Source: Apostichopus japonicus (taxonomy: Eukaryota; Echinodermata; Holothuroidea; Aspidochirotida; Stichopodidae). From it: a stretch of 64,000 bases of DNA. The notes below the pieces were generated by a model. That model was not told where the DNA came from, searched no databases, and saw nothing but the letters and a program-made list of their open reading frames with translations. A program made the translations under genes and the position numbers. Numbering within the stretch: position 1 is the stretch's first letter; the number at the start of each line of letters is the position of its first letter. Positions 26,201 to 34,904 of the stretch are shown piece after piece. The DNA lies in contig NC_092562.1 of assembly GCF_037975245.1 (NCBI RefSeq), positions 20,967,054 through 21,031,053 of the forward strand. The letters are read 5' to 3'.

Positions 26201-27826
26201 CATAAAAACGTCTCCCCTGGTAGAGTTGTCATTGTTAAATAATGAGGAAACCACGATCATAAGCACGGCTTCAAAGACAACGCCAAAGATCGTATCGACT
26301 ACCACCACAAGCACACCCTTGCCAGTACTGAGTATCCAAGGTGTTAACAGTTACAACGGTTAGTACTTCAGGTGTTAGTGTTCATTTGCCAGGTGCAAAA
26401 TGCATACTTCAATAACTTCTGGTGGTTACAGTTCTTAAAATTCCAGTGGAAAGGGGTTCCAGAGTTTTCTAGGGGGAGGGGAAGGGTGTGGGGTTAGTAG
26501 AGTTTGTGGTATTTTCAGAAATTGTATCCTCTTTTGCTCAAATCGTTTAACCCTCTGCTTTACCTTATTTAGTTTATTATCTGAATATCACATTTCTTTG
26601 TTTCCTTTTATGTTAGCTCATATATATGTTGCTCATATCAGAATGTTTGCACTCTCGTAATGTCGAGCTTCATTTTCTTTTCAAGCTGTAGTTTTCGTCA
26701 ACACCGGTGTGAAAATAACGGATGCAGTTGATATCACTGTATATCTCAAAAAGTTGATTGTTTGCAGAGCACCTGACCGATGTTGTCTGTACTCTTGTAA
26801 CAAATGCCAGATTTCTAGTACAATTTGATAAAACCAATTTGCCACCATAGTCCCTTTGAAAGATCATCTGCGTTGTCCATAAATATGCTTGAAAACACCA
26901 AAAATAAGGGAGACAATTACTCCGCTTGTGTAGTCAAAAGTTGTGTTTTCCATTTCATTCAGAGCATCTTATCTTATCAGCTGATATATATAAACTGCCT
27001 ATTTTTTTGTATTGTTGTTATTGTTTGGAAATAATCAGTGAGATTAATTAACCTTTGAAAGTAAGGGGGATTAAATTGAGGGATTTCCCCCCTCCTATTT
27101 TTTGGAAAAAAGATTGATTTTGAAGGGTGCTTACATGGAAATGGTGGCCAGATTTAAAAACTCAAAATTCAAAATTGTACCAGATTTGAAGATCTCAATC
27201 TTAAGGTAAAATCAGAATGTTTGAAGGAGTGTTATGTTTGACAGTTAACCTGTTTCTGTGGTCACGGTTCTTAGTGGCTAAATAGCCTTATCTCCTTCCC
27301 ACCCCCCAATCCCCCCCCCAAAGAGAGCTTTGCCACTGTTTATTTATTACAACTTTGTCAGAACTACGTAAAAGTCCGAACATTCTGTGAAACAGTTCAA
27401 ACCCACCTAGATGATCACCTAAGACGTCCAAGTTAATCCAGCTGTTTGGTCGTCCTAAGTCGGGTTAAAACTTCCCCCACCCCCCCGGGGAAAAATATGT
27501 ATAACTTCCCAGCAGTTTTTACTAAAATTTTGCTGCAAATTTGCCTCTCATCTTTGCACGTTTTTATTTTAATTTCTTTCTCTTTTGCATGTCCTTCATC
27601 TGCACGCTTGTTTTCCTTTTTAATAACAAATCGTTCGACCGCAGCCTTGAGGCGGAATTTTTCAGCTTGGGATAGGAACAGGGACAAGAAATTGTCGTTC
27701 GGGGAGTTCTCCCGCATCAGCGACGTCCGGAAGCACCGGATACCTGAGAGTACATTCAAGTTGTACGATTCTGATGGAGATTCTCATCTGAGTTTAGGAG
27801 AAATGAGATTGGCCATGCACTTGTAA
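1798..27826 (+). CDS. EFCAB14: EFCAB14-like EF-hand single-pass membrane protein (12 exons, 729 aa)
   Basis: Exons: 1798-1964, 7597-7739, 10603-10715, 11263-11364, 12383-12475, 13317-13442, 14171-14326, 14688-14852, 15754-16006, 22191-22463, 25942-26358, 27645-27826 (2190 nt with stop). All junctions are GT/AG and all phases agree. The N-terminus MKKRKELDALL matches my memory of the vertebrate EFCAB14 (KIAA0494) start. A hydrophobic helix lies at about residues 67-86, a heptad-rich coiled-coil stalk at about 90-440, a Pro/Thr-rich linker at about 440-669, and two EF-hand loops at the C-terminus (679-690, 711-722). The start is the first in-frame ATG that fits the family. The topology suggests a type II protein with the EF-hands lumenal or extracellular (inference). 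The family's molecular role is poorly known; calcium binding is inferred from the canonical loops. At 729 aa it is longer than the roughly 495-aa human protein, mainly in the linker. One splice donor (exon 10) is weak. Confidence 0.9.
1965..7596 (+). other. EFCAB14 intron 1
   Basis: A 5.6-kb intron with no credible coding exon on either strand. A degenerate tRNA-derived SINE is possible at about 3450-3560 (word GTTCGAGTCCT). It also contains C/G homopolymers (about 4766-4775, 5356-5367, 7423-7437), an A-tract at about 5530-5547 and a long pyrimidine tract before the acceptor at 7596. Confidence 0.6.
7597..7739 (+). CDS. EFCAB14: EFCAB14 exon 2: transmembrane helix
   Basis: The acceptor is TATAG and the donor G|GTGAGT. 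Encodes residues 56-103: a basic/Cys patch (RKGALCSLCIR), the hydrophobic stretch LFLFVLIAGCISLTFGVI, then the start of the coiled coil (LELKHDLDVLRKRLE). This matches the position of the membrane helix in vertebrate EFCAB14. Confidence 0.88.
7764..7844 (+). repeat. SINE/LINE 3' tail fragment
   Basis: The sequence tggcgctatataaatctac followed by (ATT)-type repeats is the typical 3' end shared by L2-type LINEs and the SINEs that use them. It starts about 25 bases after the exon 2 donor and abuts the tRNA-derived SINE at 7845. Confidence 0.5.
7845..8161 (+). mobile_element. tRNA-derived SINE with (ATT)n tail
   Basis: A perfect polymerase III B box, GGTTCGATTCC, lies at 7874-7884 inside a tRNA-like head. 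A unique body follows, and then a long (ATT)n tail from about 8091 to 8161. This layout (tRNA head, body, microsatellite tail) is that of a SINE mobilised by a LINE. The A box is degenerate. It sits in intron 2 of the EFCAB14-like gene in sense orientation. Confidence 0.7.
8162..10602 (+). other. EFCAB14 intron 2, remainder
   Basis: AT-rich sequence with no coding exon recognised. At 9350-9460 there is low-complexity sequence built of TTTATTTAATCC-like words. A good pyrimidine tract (tttctcttttcttcttag) precedes exon 3. Confidence 0.55.
10603..10715 (+). CDS. EFCAB14: EFCAB14 exon 3: coiled-coil stalk
   Basis: Encodes residues 104-141 (VETRSQPTDPLNN...VGNLNTS). It is entered in phase 1 and left in phase 0; the donor is TCA|GTGAGT. 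Confidence 0.82.
11263..11364 (+). CDS. EFCAB14: EFCAB14 exon 4: coiled-coil stalk
   Basis: A phase 0-0 exon encoding residues 142-175 (IINLQEVINKLQKTVKDLQ...), with clear hydrophobic heptads. The donor is GAG|GTATGA. Confidence 0.82.
11417..11567 (+). repeat. 76-bp tandem duplication of a palindromic element
   Basis: Two head-to-tail copies (11417-11492 and 11493-11567) share CTGTACAGTAGGCAATGCAA and end in GTTTTAGCCTACTG. Each copy has ACAGTAGGC near its left end and GCCTACTG near its right end, with an inner pair around tatata, so each can fold into a hairpin. Probably a duplicated miniature element in intron 4. Confidence 0.65.
12383..12475 (+). CDS. EFCAB14: EFCAB14 exon 5: coiled-coil stalk
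   Basis: A phase 0-0 exon encoding residues 176-206 (NINQVNLALQAAKADLTDK...TTLK). The donor is AAG|GTAAGC. Confidence 0.82.
12728..13030. repeat. Self-complementary block built on GGTTGTCCG/CGGACAACC
   Basis: The words GGTTGTCCG, CGGACAACCC, GGACAACC, CAGACAACC and GGTTGTCC are scattered through 300 bases in both orientations, so the strand can fold on itself in many registers. There are no terminal repeats and no ORF. It lies in intron 5. Confidence 0.5.
13317..13442 (+). CDS. EFCAB14: EFCAB14 exon 6: coiled coil and Ser/Thr linker
   Basis: A phase 0-0 exon encoding residues 207-248 (TDVASLTERVTQLSQSSSSTT...ILVLQQ). The acceptor is CTACAG and the donor CAG|GTGAGT. Confidence 0.82.
13590..13731 (+). 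repeat. 5'-truncated SINE/LINE tail with (TGAT)n
   Basis: The sequence ggcgctgtataaatgttttc followed by a (TGAT)n run resembles the 3' end of L2-type retroelements. The body is too short and degenerate to classify. Located in intron 6. Confidence 0.4.
14171..14326 (+). CDS. EFCAB14: EFCAB14 exon 7: coiled-coil stalk
   Basis: A phase 0-0 exon encoding residues 249-300 (SLEAINKTVNSLNDTIDHLN...LDVLQKNVTYL). It carries potential N-glycosylation sequons (NKT, NDT, NVT), in keeping with a lumenal stalk. The donor is TTG|GTAAGT. Confidence 0.82.
14688..14852 (+). CDS. EFCAB14: EFCAB14 exon 8: acidic linker and coiled coil
   Basis: A phase 0-0 exon encoding residues 301-355. An acidic Gly/Pro patch (DDNDVANPDDGSPP) is followed by an NVT sequon and a heptad segment (GRLRSLEVTVQQ). 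The donor is CAA|GTATGT. Confidence 0.8.
15754..16006 (+). CDS. EFCAB14: EFCAB14 exon 9: long coiled-coil exon
   Basis: Enters in phase 0 and ends in phase 1, encoding residues 356-439 (LNPGDLNNNLLNNETTRG... VLQRLDGLESTVKSLQ). The donor is AAG|GTAAAG. It precedes the 6.2-kb intron 9 that holds the LINE. Confidence 0.83.
16267..16293. repeat. Perfect 12-bp hairpin
   Basis: ATAACATGTTCT, the loop GCA, then AGAACATGTTAT form a perfect inverted repeat. It lies about 260 bases inside intron 9. No function is evident. Confidence 0.7.
17230..20820 (-). mobile_element. L2-clade non-LTR retrotransposon (LINE), near full length
   Basis: One long intact EN-RT ORF is followed on the minus strand by a short 3' UTR containing gcgctttataagaac and an (ATT)n tail (17230-17262), as in L2-type LINEs. 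Upstream of the ORF, up to about 20820, is a probable 5' UTR; the 5' boundary is approximate and I found no convincing target-site duplication. The element lies antisense to the EFCAB14-like gene. An uninterrupted ORF implies a young copy. Confidence 0.8.
17323..20385 (-). CDS. L2-clade LINE endonuclease-reverse transcriptase (ORF2-type)
   Basis: First ATG at 20385; the open frame continues to 20409 without an earlier ATG. Residue numbers below count from 20409. An APE-type endonuclease spans about 82-305, with ITETW (catalytic Glu 114), GDFNFH (Asp 232), HTLDLIISR and SDH (295-297). The reverse transcriptase spans about 560-830, with SYRPIANL, LLDYSAAFDTINHD, GVPQGSVMGP and the YADD box (751-754). 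The C-terminal region has LQRIQNSAARLITRT and LHWLSVKQRINFKILLL, typical of the L2/CR1 group. All catalytic motifs look intact and there is no frameshift over 1,000 residues. It makes nicked-target-primed cDNA copies of its own RNA. No ORF1 is seen. Confidence 0.9.
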   Translation of the reverse strand: MKYSSSELLKLRNKGGSLPVEIFYTVKQNGLLVSRRKRGRRAGAHIQRFLRHSSGLDKNGSFSTNPVTNRACSRFALWNARSLRSKTSEISEFIISQKIDIMAITETWLYGDHRDNVAIADLAATFPHYELHHVPRTDRSGGGVLVFLRNTYHVTECDIKALISFEYIELVVSAPSQIPLRLIVLYRPPKTKNKQSTTSLFLKEFPKLIESFCSEPGYVMIVGDFNFHCDDMMNRDTVSFQDLLYSANLKQHVAVPTHRGGHTLDLIISRNDDDFISNIDTTSYLTSDHAVVMCSLEIGRPPLSKIEIKARKLNQINLESFRRDILSSPLYTSPVSNLDQLVDMYERVLTDLLDKHAPVMVRKITRRPHSPWFTDDHRSLKKEVRRCEAQWHHTKLAVHKEIFIEKSKHYHAVLKQAKKNFHQNKLVACNSRQLFKEVEKLTSPKISNVRPNTSDNGLLANEFANFFVNKIEQIRNNILNTDKPQLSMTLPPDETSHCFPRFVPVSGESLRKIIMNSPASTCRLDPIPTSLLKNCIDVLLPTITKIVNLSLSNGHFPDSLKCAHITPLFKKGKVCKNDLKSYRPIANLKFLAKTIERVCSKQIQNYLRNNKLLGEKQSAYRAHHSTETALLRVYNDLLLTADKGEEAILVLLDYSAAFDTINHDIFFQRLQNRYGVSGNALCWFKSYFTNRSQAVVVNDCISNVHKPVGGVPQGSVMGPLSFTMYTSPVEDIIKAHGMSGMLYADDTQVYAIKSGCDHGATLAKLGACISDIRSWSAANDMKLNDDKTELIHISSKFRTAAPIPSLKIGTTHVEPVNNARNLGVIFDKNLDMNQHINNICRSASSALHKIGKIRRCLDQQTAKTLVHAFVSSRVDNCNSLLYGLPDQQVNKLQRIQNSAARLITRTKRSEHITPILRDLHWLSVKQRINFKILLLTFKCIHGLAPVYLQNLIRDYTPRCCLRSSSKSLLVTPPVCTKSYGSRSFQFSSAVLWNDLSIKVKEAQSVTRFKSLLKTHLFSCL
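22191..22463 (+). CDS. EFCAB14: EFCAB14 exon 10: Pro/Thr-rich linker
   Basis: Phase 1-1, residues 440-530. It is compositionally distinct: EPQPDTEPQPDNEPP from an 18-bp tandem repeat, then many PP and TTP motifs. The donor is CAG|GTCTTC, weak beyond the GT. Reading through it adds GLPNKP and a stop at 22482-22484, so a short isoform lacking the EF-hands is possible. The phase into exon 11 is correct, which supports use of this donor. Confidence 0.75.
24256..24680. mobile_element. Foldback (long inverted-repeat) element
   Basis: The left arm reads ...GGTTAGGAACTGTTTATACT...AGTGCTTTGATGCATGA...TATTAGCATTAGGGAA. It is matched by the reverse complement of the right arm (about 24485-24680) over nearly its whole length, with a short spacer around 24445-24480. 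A related single arm lies at 49160-49365. No ORF is present; it is a non-autonomous element of unassigned superfamily. Confidence 0.7.
25355..25806 (+). repeat. 226-bp tandem duplication
   Basis: Two head-to-tail copies (25355-25580 and 25581-25806) with only scattered mismatches. Both contain GACAAGAAG at the start, TGTAGCCAAAAATGACCAAA, and CATCATATTTGGAGTTG at the end. It lies in intron 10 just upstream of exon 11. Confidence 0.8.
25942..26358 (+). CDS. EFCAB14: EFCAB14 exon 11: membrane-distal linker
   Basis: Phase 1-1, residues 531-669, the longest exon. It begins with an amphipathic segment (DSELQSELTALTGIVPSRT) and ends in a Thr-rich mucin-like stretch (TTPKIVSTTTTSTPLP). The donor is ACG|GTTAGT. 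In the vertebrate protein the comparable region is also of low conservation. Confidence 0.8.
27645..27826 (+). CDS. EFCAB14: EFCAB14 exon 12: paired EF-hands
   Basis: Encodes residues 670-729. Two canonical 12-residue loops are visible: DRNRDKKLSFGE (679-690) and DSDGDSHLSLGE (711-722). Both have acidic residues at positions 1, 5 and 12, with Gly or Arg at 4 and Leu at 8. The flanking helices (FSAWD, FKLYD, MRLAMHL) fit a functional calcium-binding pair. The stop TAA is at 27824-27826. Confidence 0.9.
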
Positions 27827-27898
27827 CAAAGTGGGTCTTTTCTGTAGAATAATCAATGATTTTTGTGTGTGCCAGTTTTGCTATTTTATGTCTGATTT

Positions 27899-27916
27899 AT
27901 TAAATGACGGATTAAA
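27899..27916 (+). promoter_or_regulatory. Candidate polyadenylation signals of EFCAB14
   Basis: ATTAAA occurs at 27899-27904 and again at 27911-27916, about 75-90 bases after the stop. It is a common variant of the canonical signal. More distal use cannot be excluded, for example AATAAA at about 32052. Confidence 0.35.
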
Positions 27917-28031
27917 AGATAACTTTAGGCAGAATTTTAGTCTTGACATGTCATAGTTCAAAATTTAAAAAAAAAAAACTAGTTGTATAATATGATTGTT
28001 TCTTTAGATATACAGGTTTCAGTATTGACCT

Positions 28032-28405
28032 TTAATGGCATTGAAGACTCGCCCCAAACCGTGTGCGGCCATCGGAAAAAAGTTAACTTTCTGTTGCTAA
28101 TTGCAAGTGACGTTTTGTTCTTGTCGCTACAAAATGCAGACAGTAATGAAACGTGATACCTTGTTATCTTTAGCTGGACCTGAGATGTCCTTCGCTCTAT
28201 CGTTTGTACACTGTGCTGTGTGTATTGACCGCAGCTGTATGTACTGACTGTACACTTGTGTCTAATTATCGACGGTAGCAAGCTGTGTGTGTGTATTTTC
28301 TGGGATCGATGGTGTTGTTTAACACTTCTGTTACACCTCATTCGAAACTAGGTCAGATTACCGGCATTCGATGTTTCTTTTTGCGCGAGTCTTCACACCC
28401 TTTAA
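28032..28405 (+). mobile_element. TTAA-bounded MITE, copy 1
   Basis: The termini are TTAATGGCATTGAAGACTCG and CGAGTCTTCACACCCTTTAA, a near-perfect inverted pair bounded by TTAA. Copies at 30885-31240 and 45743-46106 are the same element. TTAA bounds suggest piggyBac-type mobilisation (inference from family habits). There is no ORF. Internal landmarks are TGTGTATTTTCTGGGATCGA and CATTCGAAACTAGGTCAGAT. Confidence 0.75.
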
Positions 28406-29861
28406 TATCCACTGAATCTTTGAAATGCTCCGCAAGGCTTAATCTGAATATGACTTCGGCTGCTCAGTGTTAGTTTTGAAATGTTACCCTTGGATGATAT
28501 TCAACACCAAGTTCTTGACAAATTTTTCATGTTATTTTCGGCTAAAAATATCTCGTCTTCCCTTTCACTTTTTGTGCTGCATCTGAGACACTGGCCTGAT
28601 GTTGTGTATACTAGACTATGTTGTCCAGCCTCATTAATTGTCCAGCCTCGGGTGTGTCAAGGGTCATTTCAAAACAATCAAAACAGTGGTTCTAGAATTA
28701 CAATCAGGAGTCTTAGCTTGATAGAAGTTTTTTTGGAGCAGTCTACAACAGAACCGAAATTATTTCGTTTTGTGCTTAAATTCATCCTCTAATGGATACC
28801 AATGTTGTTATAGATTATCATTCAAGTTTACAAGTATCTTTATTTTAAGATATATTAAGATGGTTATATTGTCATAACTGGTTGTAGCATCTTTCTCTGA
28901 CAGGGTGATACTGTTATTAACTAGGAGCATGCCAAAATTTAACAACTTTTTTCATTTTACCAGGATTTGTATGGGATTATTTATTGGGTCCAAAAATAGC
29001 AGGTTTTGTGAATTAAAGAGGAATATATGTCGGATATTATTGTGTGTGAGTATTCAAGAGGTATTCTATTTTTTGGAGAAGTCCTATAAATTCATGTAGA
29101 TGAGAGGAAGAAACAAAATGAAAATTTGACTATTCTATGGATGGTTACAATTTCTTTTGTGGCATTTGTACGTAATGTAGGGTACCCTGACACGATTCAT
29201 CTTTACCTTGCAAAGTTAACTTAAATTTCTTTGTTTATTACGTCAATTCACTCACTTGCTTTATACCCCAAATTCCATAATTTATGTTTGACTTTGAAAA
29301 ATCTAAGATTCTAAAACTTATTTTTGTCTTACTTCAAAACATGAGTTATAGTAAATATATAAGCTAGACTAAAGCTTGAACATGTATTTATTTATAGAAA
29401 TTATCAAGAGAATAGAAAAAAGGAGAGTATATAAAGAAAAATTTCCCTCGTTTGCATTGATATAGCGCTATCATTTGTCCATTTTTTCATATTTTGAGTA
29501 CTGAATTATGAATTTTATCTGTATTCATGGTGTATCTGTATCCACTTTGTATCAGTTTGATACCACTGCAACATAAAGACATTTAATCTAGGTTAAGTAG
29601 TGATCTATACTATCATGATAGGTTAAATGCATTGCATTGGTATCTTATGTTCATTTGTAATAATTATTAATAATTATTCATCAATATTATTAATAATAAT
29701 TGGTAGACACTGGTATGCCATAATTATTGGTTTTTACTATAATATCATAATTCAGTACATAATTCACATCCATAATTAAGATAGATTACAGGGGTAGATT
29801 AGGGAACATTTTATGAGTTGATGCTGGAAGCTGTTGGGGATATCAAATAATATTTGTAATC

Positions 29862-30330
29862 ACAGTCTCAATATCCACCACTCCTAGAGTGGATAAGCGA
29901 TATCTTAAAATCAATAACGTAATCAGAATTGGACTGTATCTACACTTCAGGAACCTATTCCATTGCATGTGTAGGTTTAATTAGCTCTTCCACTTGTAAG
30001 TGGTCCTTTGTAATCAGAATTAGACTGATAAGTGGTGGCTATATCCACTGTATCTTAAAGTGGTCCTCTTCTTGGACAATTTAATCTCCATCCATTGGCA
30101 GTTATTGATTACATTCCAGGGCTAATTAGCATATACAGTTAATATCTGGACAAACACGTCTGTATTTTGTAATACCCACTTTTAAAAGTGAACCTATTCC
30201 ATTGCATGTGTAGGTTTAATTAGCTCTTCCACTTAGTAAGTGGTCAATTGCATGTGTGATCTTCAATGACATGCAGAGGTAGTCCATTATATGTGTGAAC
30301 ATGAAACCACGTTTAGAAGTGGTTCTGTAC
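29862..30330. repeat. Block of CCACTT...AAGTGG hairpins with a ~53-bp direct repeat
   Basis: Small palindromes of the type CCACTT-N-AAGTGGTCC occur repeatedly. A segment starting AACCTATTCCATTGCATGTG appears at 29952-30005 and again at 30191-30243 with one indel. No coding potential. It looks like an old composite of inverted-repeat elements. Confidence 0.55.
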
Positions 30331-30884
30331 GTCCCACTCTCCAAAGCGGATGACTTTACTATATATGATATCACTATATATATATGATATCACTATATAT
30401 ATATGATATTAATCAGTACCTATTAGACGACTGATTGTTGTTATGGTATCACTGATATGTACTTAATGCAGCATTTGTATTGTAATGTATTTGTATGTAT
30501 ACTTGTATGTATGATAAATGTATAACTGTCTTATAGAAAAAATGTGTAAAAATATGTCATATATCTAAAATCATCAAAATTGATGTATAGATTATTCCTA
30601 TACAGTCAATATTCCCATGATTAAGAAACTAAACCAAAAAAAAATAAGGACGTGTTATAATATTATTTTTTTGGTTGTGATTCCTCAGTGTGGAAATGTC
30701 ATGCAAGACTCTGTGGCCTCTTGACCAACATGTAAGGCTTTGTTTTAGTCATTATGTCAATTCTCTTGTTCGAGTTTCATTGGGGTAAGGAAAGGGTTAA
30801 AAATGATCGCCATCATCAGAAAGCTGGACAGGAATATCACCTGCTGTGGATAATTCTACCCCTGCTTAAAGGAATACTATAACA

Positions 30885-31240
30885 TTAAAGGCATTGAAGA
30901 CTCGCCCCAAACAGCGTGCCGCCATCTTTAAAAAGTTAACTTTCCGTTGCTTGCAGGTGAAGTTTTTCTCTTGTCGCTACAAAATGCAGACAGTAATGAA
31001 ACTTGATACCTTGTTATTTTTATCTAGACCTGTGATGTCCATTGCTGCTATGTACACTGTGTTGTGGGTAGCTGTATTTACTGATTGTACACTAGTGTCT
31101 AATTACTGACGGTAGCAAGCTGTGTGTGTATTTTCTGGGATCGATGGTGGTGTCTAACACCTCCGTTACACCTCATTCGAAACTAGGTCAGATTACCGGC
31201 ATTAGACATTTCTTTTTGCGCGAGTCTTCACACCCTTTAA
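30885..31240 (+). mobile_element. TTAA-bounded MITE, copy 2
   Basis: The left end is TTAAAGGCATTGAAGACTCG and the right end CGAGTCTTCACACCCTTTAA. It is shorter than copy 1 through small internal deletions and has the same orientation. Confidence 0.75.
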
Positions 31241-33304
31241 CTGCGGTGAAACTGTCACCACCAAAGTGTATCGTGACAGCTTGCTGCAATGACTAGTTCC
31301 ATCTATGTCATTATATGCGAGTAACACATTGGTAGATCTTAAGGTAGATGTGTTAGTCTCTTTTGTGACGAAAAAATGGGGCTAACAGTGAAATTGTTAT
31401 CAAAGACCAGCTCATACCAAAATGATTTCCATGAGGGTTGTTAGATTGACATAAAAATTTGACACCAAATTCTTTCATGCTGTGTCATATGTGACGTCAC
31501 AAACTGTTTAATGTACGTTTAATGTAAATGTTTTGTTTTCAGTTGTTTTCTACTTGGTCATACCTTCTACATAGAAAATGCTTCAGCTGGATGGATACAT
31601 TGCTACTGAGTTTATTATAATCATTGCTTGACAAATATTGACGAAAAAAGCTCTGAAAGTAGCATTTATGCCGCCTGCATTTAATTCCCTTCCTTTGCAA
31701 CTTGAGAAATCGGTCTAAAGTCAATTTTCTTTGTGGATATATTATTATTGCTATGTATTTGATAGAGCGCACTACAATAGATCTATCCTTCCTATCTATT
31801 CTATATCCTTCCTCTGATGTTATTACATTGTTTATATCTTTCCTAGTTTCTTTATTGTTCATCACAGATAACTGCATAACAAAAGAATTTATGATTCATT
31901 CATTTCAGATTTGGTTTTAAAATCATAGAGAATGCAGTGATTTTGTAAATACTAATTTAAGAGGGTATAAAAAGTTAGTTAAAAAATCTTTTGCTACAAA
32001 AATTAACTTGAAGTGATAGTGATAGCTGTACAAATCTTTCCAGAAAGTAATAATAAAATTATTACCATTTTATTATGAGTTTTATTTGTTTTATTGATTA
32101 CAATCTGTTTGGATACTATCTGAAGTTATCAGAAAGAGAGAGAGAGAGAGACAAAGAATAGTAAGCAGTCAATCTTTTCACTTTTCAGAGAACATCTTGA
32201 TTTTCCTTGCCAATGTATAATATTTTTCAAAATGATTACAAAGATATATAGTAAAAATACATATCCTACCTATGAAACCCTTATATGCATCAATTAAGTC
32301 AACACTAATAATCAAAGGAGATTAACTGACTAAAGAAAAGGTAAAAATTTTGAAAAATATTCTGCTCTGTTCGTTACCTTTGCTGTCCAGAGTTGCATTT
32401 AAAGAATGATATGAGATATATGCAGGCATTGATTTGATGAAAATATGTGCCTGTTTATACACAGACAAAAAAATAAACTATTTTAAAGCTGGCATACACA
32501 AAGATGTGTAGACATCATAGGCAAACAATAACAATTGTACATGTATAAATTTCACCAATAGCACCATCTAGAAAAAAATTGTTGTTAAAAGTAATAAAAT
32601 ACTACTGTATATAACTAAGCTACAATGACGGAATTTCATGGCGTACAACTAGATGCACAGGTCAACACAATTATTGTTTTGTTTATATATCATCAACAAT
32701 TAAGATACAAACCTTGGCAGAATGGTAAGAGTTAAACTTTGCTTTAAGTTGTGGAAAAGATGGAAGAGTTGTATAAAAAATTGCACAGTCATCACACACT
32801 TGCTGAGAAAGCATCTGGCTGTTTCTGTGAGATTATTAAACTTAACTGAAGGCACCACACTTTTAATCATCTTTCTCAATTTAGAGAAGCAATGACCTTG
32901 TTTTGACTTTGACCTTTATTTGACCTTTATTTGAGTCATTTACTGGTAAGAGTATTGCCGTCCGATTTTTGCCAAAAACTTCCAAAGTGCTCGTAGGGAA
33001 CATCTAACCCCTATGTATCAATCCCAAACATTTAAGGAACATCATCGACATGTGAAAGGAAATCAACGTACAGAGAAAAATGCTAAGGGAGAGGAGCATC
33101 ATGGGTAATAAGTAACTGCTTAACTTTGAACCTGTGTGACCATTCTTTGAATTTCTAGCATATTTGCTAGGTAAACACTGATAACCTTGATGAATGAATC
33201 GTTTGAAGAATGTCCTGTTTGCACATCTGAAACAAACAATTGTTACAACTCACAATAATAACATGCCCTTTCATTGTAAATAATATGCCACGGTCTGCAT
33301 CATT

Positions 33305-33530
33305 ATTCCTATTCTAGCTAAAAGTTCTTTGGTCTTTTGCATCCTACAGCAAGCTGATGAAGGTTTGTATTCTCAAGCATCAAGTCCTATTCTAGCCAAA
33401 AGTTCTTTGGTTTTTGCGTCCTACAGCTGATGAGGTTTTCATTCGCAAGCATGGAGTCCTATTCTAGCATCAGCTCTTTGATTTTTGCATCCTAAAGCTA
33501 ACAGAGCATTGTATTTGCAAGTACAAAACA
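33305..33530 (+). repeat. Three-copy tandem repeat, 72-78 bp period
   Basis: ATTCTAGC starts units at about 33311, 33389 and 33461. Each is followed by a (CAA/TCA)AGYTCTTTGRT-like word and TTTTGCATCCTA-like sequence. The copies are diverged. Intergenic. Confidence 0.6.
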
Positions 33531-34750
33531 TTTTTCTGAACTATGGAAGGAGCTAACAGTTCAGAAAAAATATGTTACATTTACAAATATATGGAAGACT
33601 TATGAAACAAATATATAATTCTGCTTTCATGAACTGTTCAGAACATGTGAGGAGCTATAACCTAATTGCACTTATATTGCATAAATACTGACTACATATT
33701 GAATGCTAAATACAAATTGAATATGTGCTGCATGAATGAGATGATGATTACTAAATACATATTGCAAGAATGAGATGATGATGATATAACGAGATAATAA
33801 TGGCAATGTTAACAGCATAAAGCATTAAAATGACCTTTGACCTTAAGACCCCTTATGTAGCCTTAATATACACCAGTGAAATTAATTAAATATTCAAATT
33901 TTGTGGTTTTTGAAGGCTCTGGACTTTCTCATATATAAAATAATATGGTTCCTGTGTGTGCAATAAAATACATCTATGCAATTGTTGAGCAGGTTGCCCA
34001 TTTTGCCATTTTATGAATACACAACATTCATTCATTATTTAAAACATCGTTTCCATAAATACTGAAAATCAAATAATCTACTATTAAACCTTAAATGTTT
34101 TGTGTGAAATATCTGAAGACAACAACAAGCAGATACATTCTTGTTTAAAACAATGTATAATAAATAAGTGCAAATAGCTTAAAAATGTTTAAAGATACAA
34201 ATTTAAGTAAAAAAGAAATGTAAGTTTTTCAACAACAAATTGCAACTCCAGTCAAATCTTAACCTTCACTGTTATAAGGTGAAATAATCACTCCCAAATT
34301 CTTAAAAAACAGCCTCATTTTTTTTTCAAACAAGTACAAGAGGCTGCAGCATTCTGCATAGGATAATATTTAGTGCCAGCTGCATTTTCACGCAACCAAT
34401 CACTGTTGGTCTGTCAAAATGTGCCGAGCTGCATTATCTGATATTGATTCAGCCTTGCTGCAGGGGATTTTGCAGTTGTAGAAGCTTTTTCTGTCCGAGA
34501 CGATGCCTAACCAGCAGATACACAGTATCGTTAACCGAAAAAGGATATTGCCAAAAGTGGAACTTTTGCTCATTAATATAGAAATGAACAGATACAAAAT
34601 GACTAACTATGCTATTCAAACAACTGTAAAATTGTGTTTGTGACTTTACAAATATATTAAAAAAGCACTTGTGAATTTTCCAAAAATTAAGCGTAAGACA
34701 ATAAAAAATTTGACCAAACTTTGTGGCTTGGAATAAAAAATAAAAGTCCA

Positions 34751-34904
34751 CTAATACCTCGCACTCTGACATATTTTGTCGTAGACTTCTGGGAAGGCGT
34801 CTTCACATTGCAAATCTTTGCGTACTTTATCGTAGAGGGAGTGGTCGAACATGACGCGAAACTCTTCTCTGGTCATGAAACAGTCGGCGTACAGCATCTG
34901 AAAA
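34751..34904 (-). CDS. DHCR24: DHCR24-A exon 8 (C-terminus)
   Basis: Entered in phase 2 through acceptor ATAG at 34906-34905. The alternative AG three codons on (TTTTCAG) would break the frame and lose FQ. Encodes [15 protein letters not shown]... [17 protein letters not shown] and the stop TAG at 34751-34753. Confidence 0.9.

Larger units (their letters stand above)
27827..34750. other. Convergent intergenic/3' UTR region between EFCAB14 and DHCR24
   Basis: No protein gene is recognised. It contains two copies of a TTAA-bounded MITE, a self-complementary direct-repeat block (about 29862-30330), an AT-rich tandem run (about 30340-30410) and a three-copy tandem repeat (about 33305-33530). On the minus strand, AATAAA occurs twice at about 32919-32937 and is a candidate end for the DHCR24 3' UTR. 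Confidence 0.55.

Noticed and set aside
34895-34900. Alternative acceptor TTTTCAG for DHCR24-A exon 8
   Set aside because: Using it would put the exon out of phase with the GG|GTGAGA donor of exon 7 and delete FQ of FQMLYADC.
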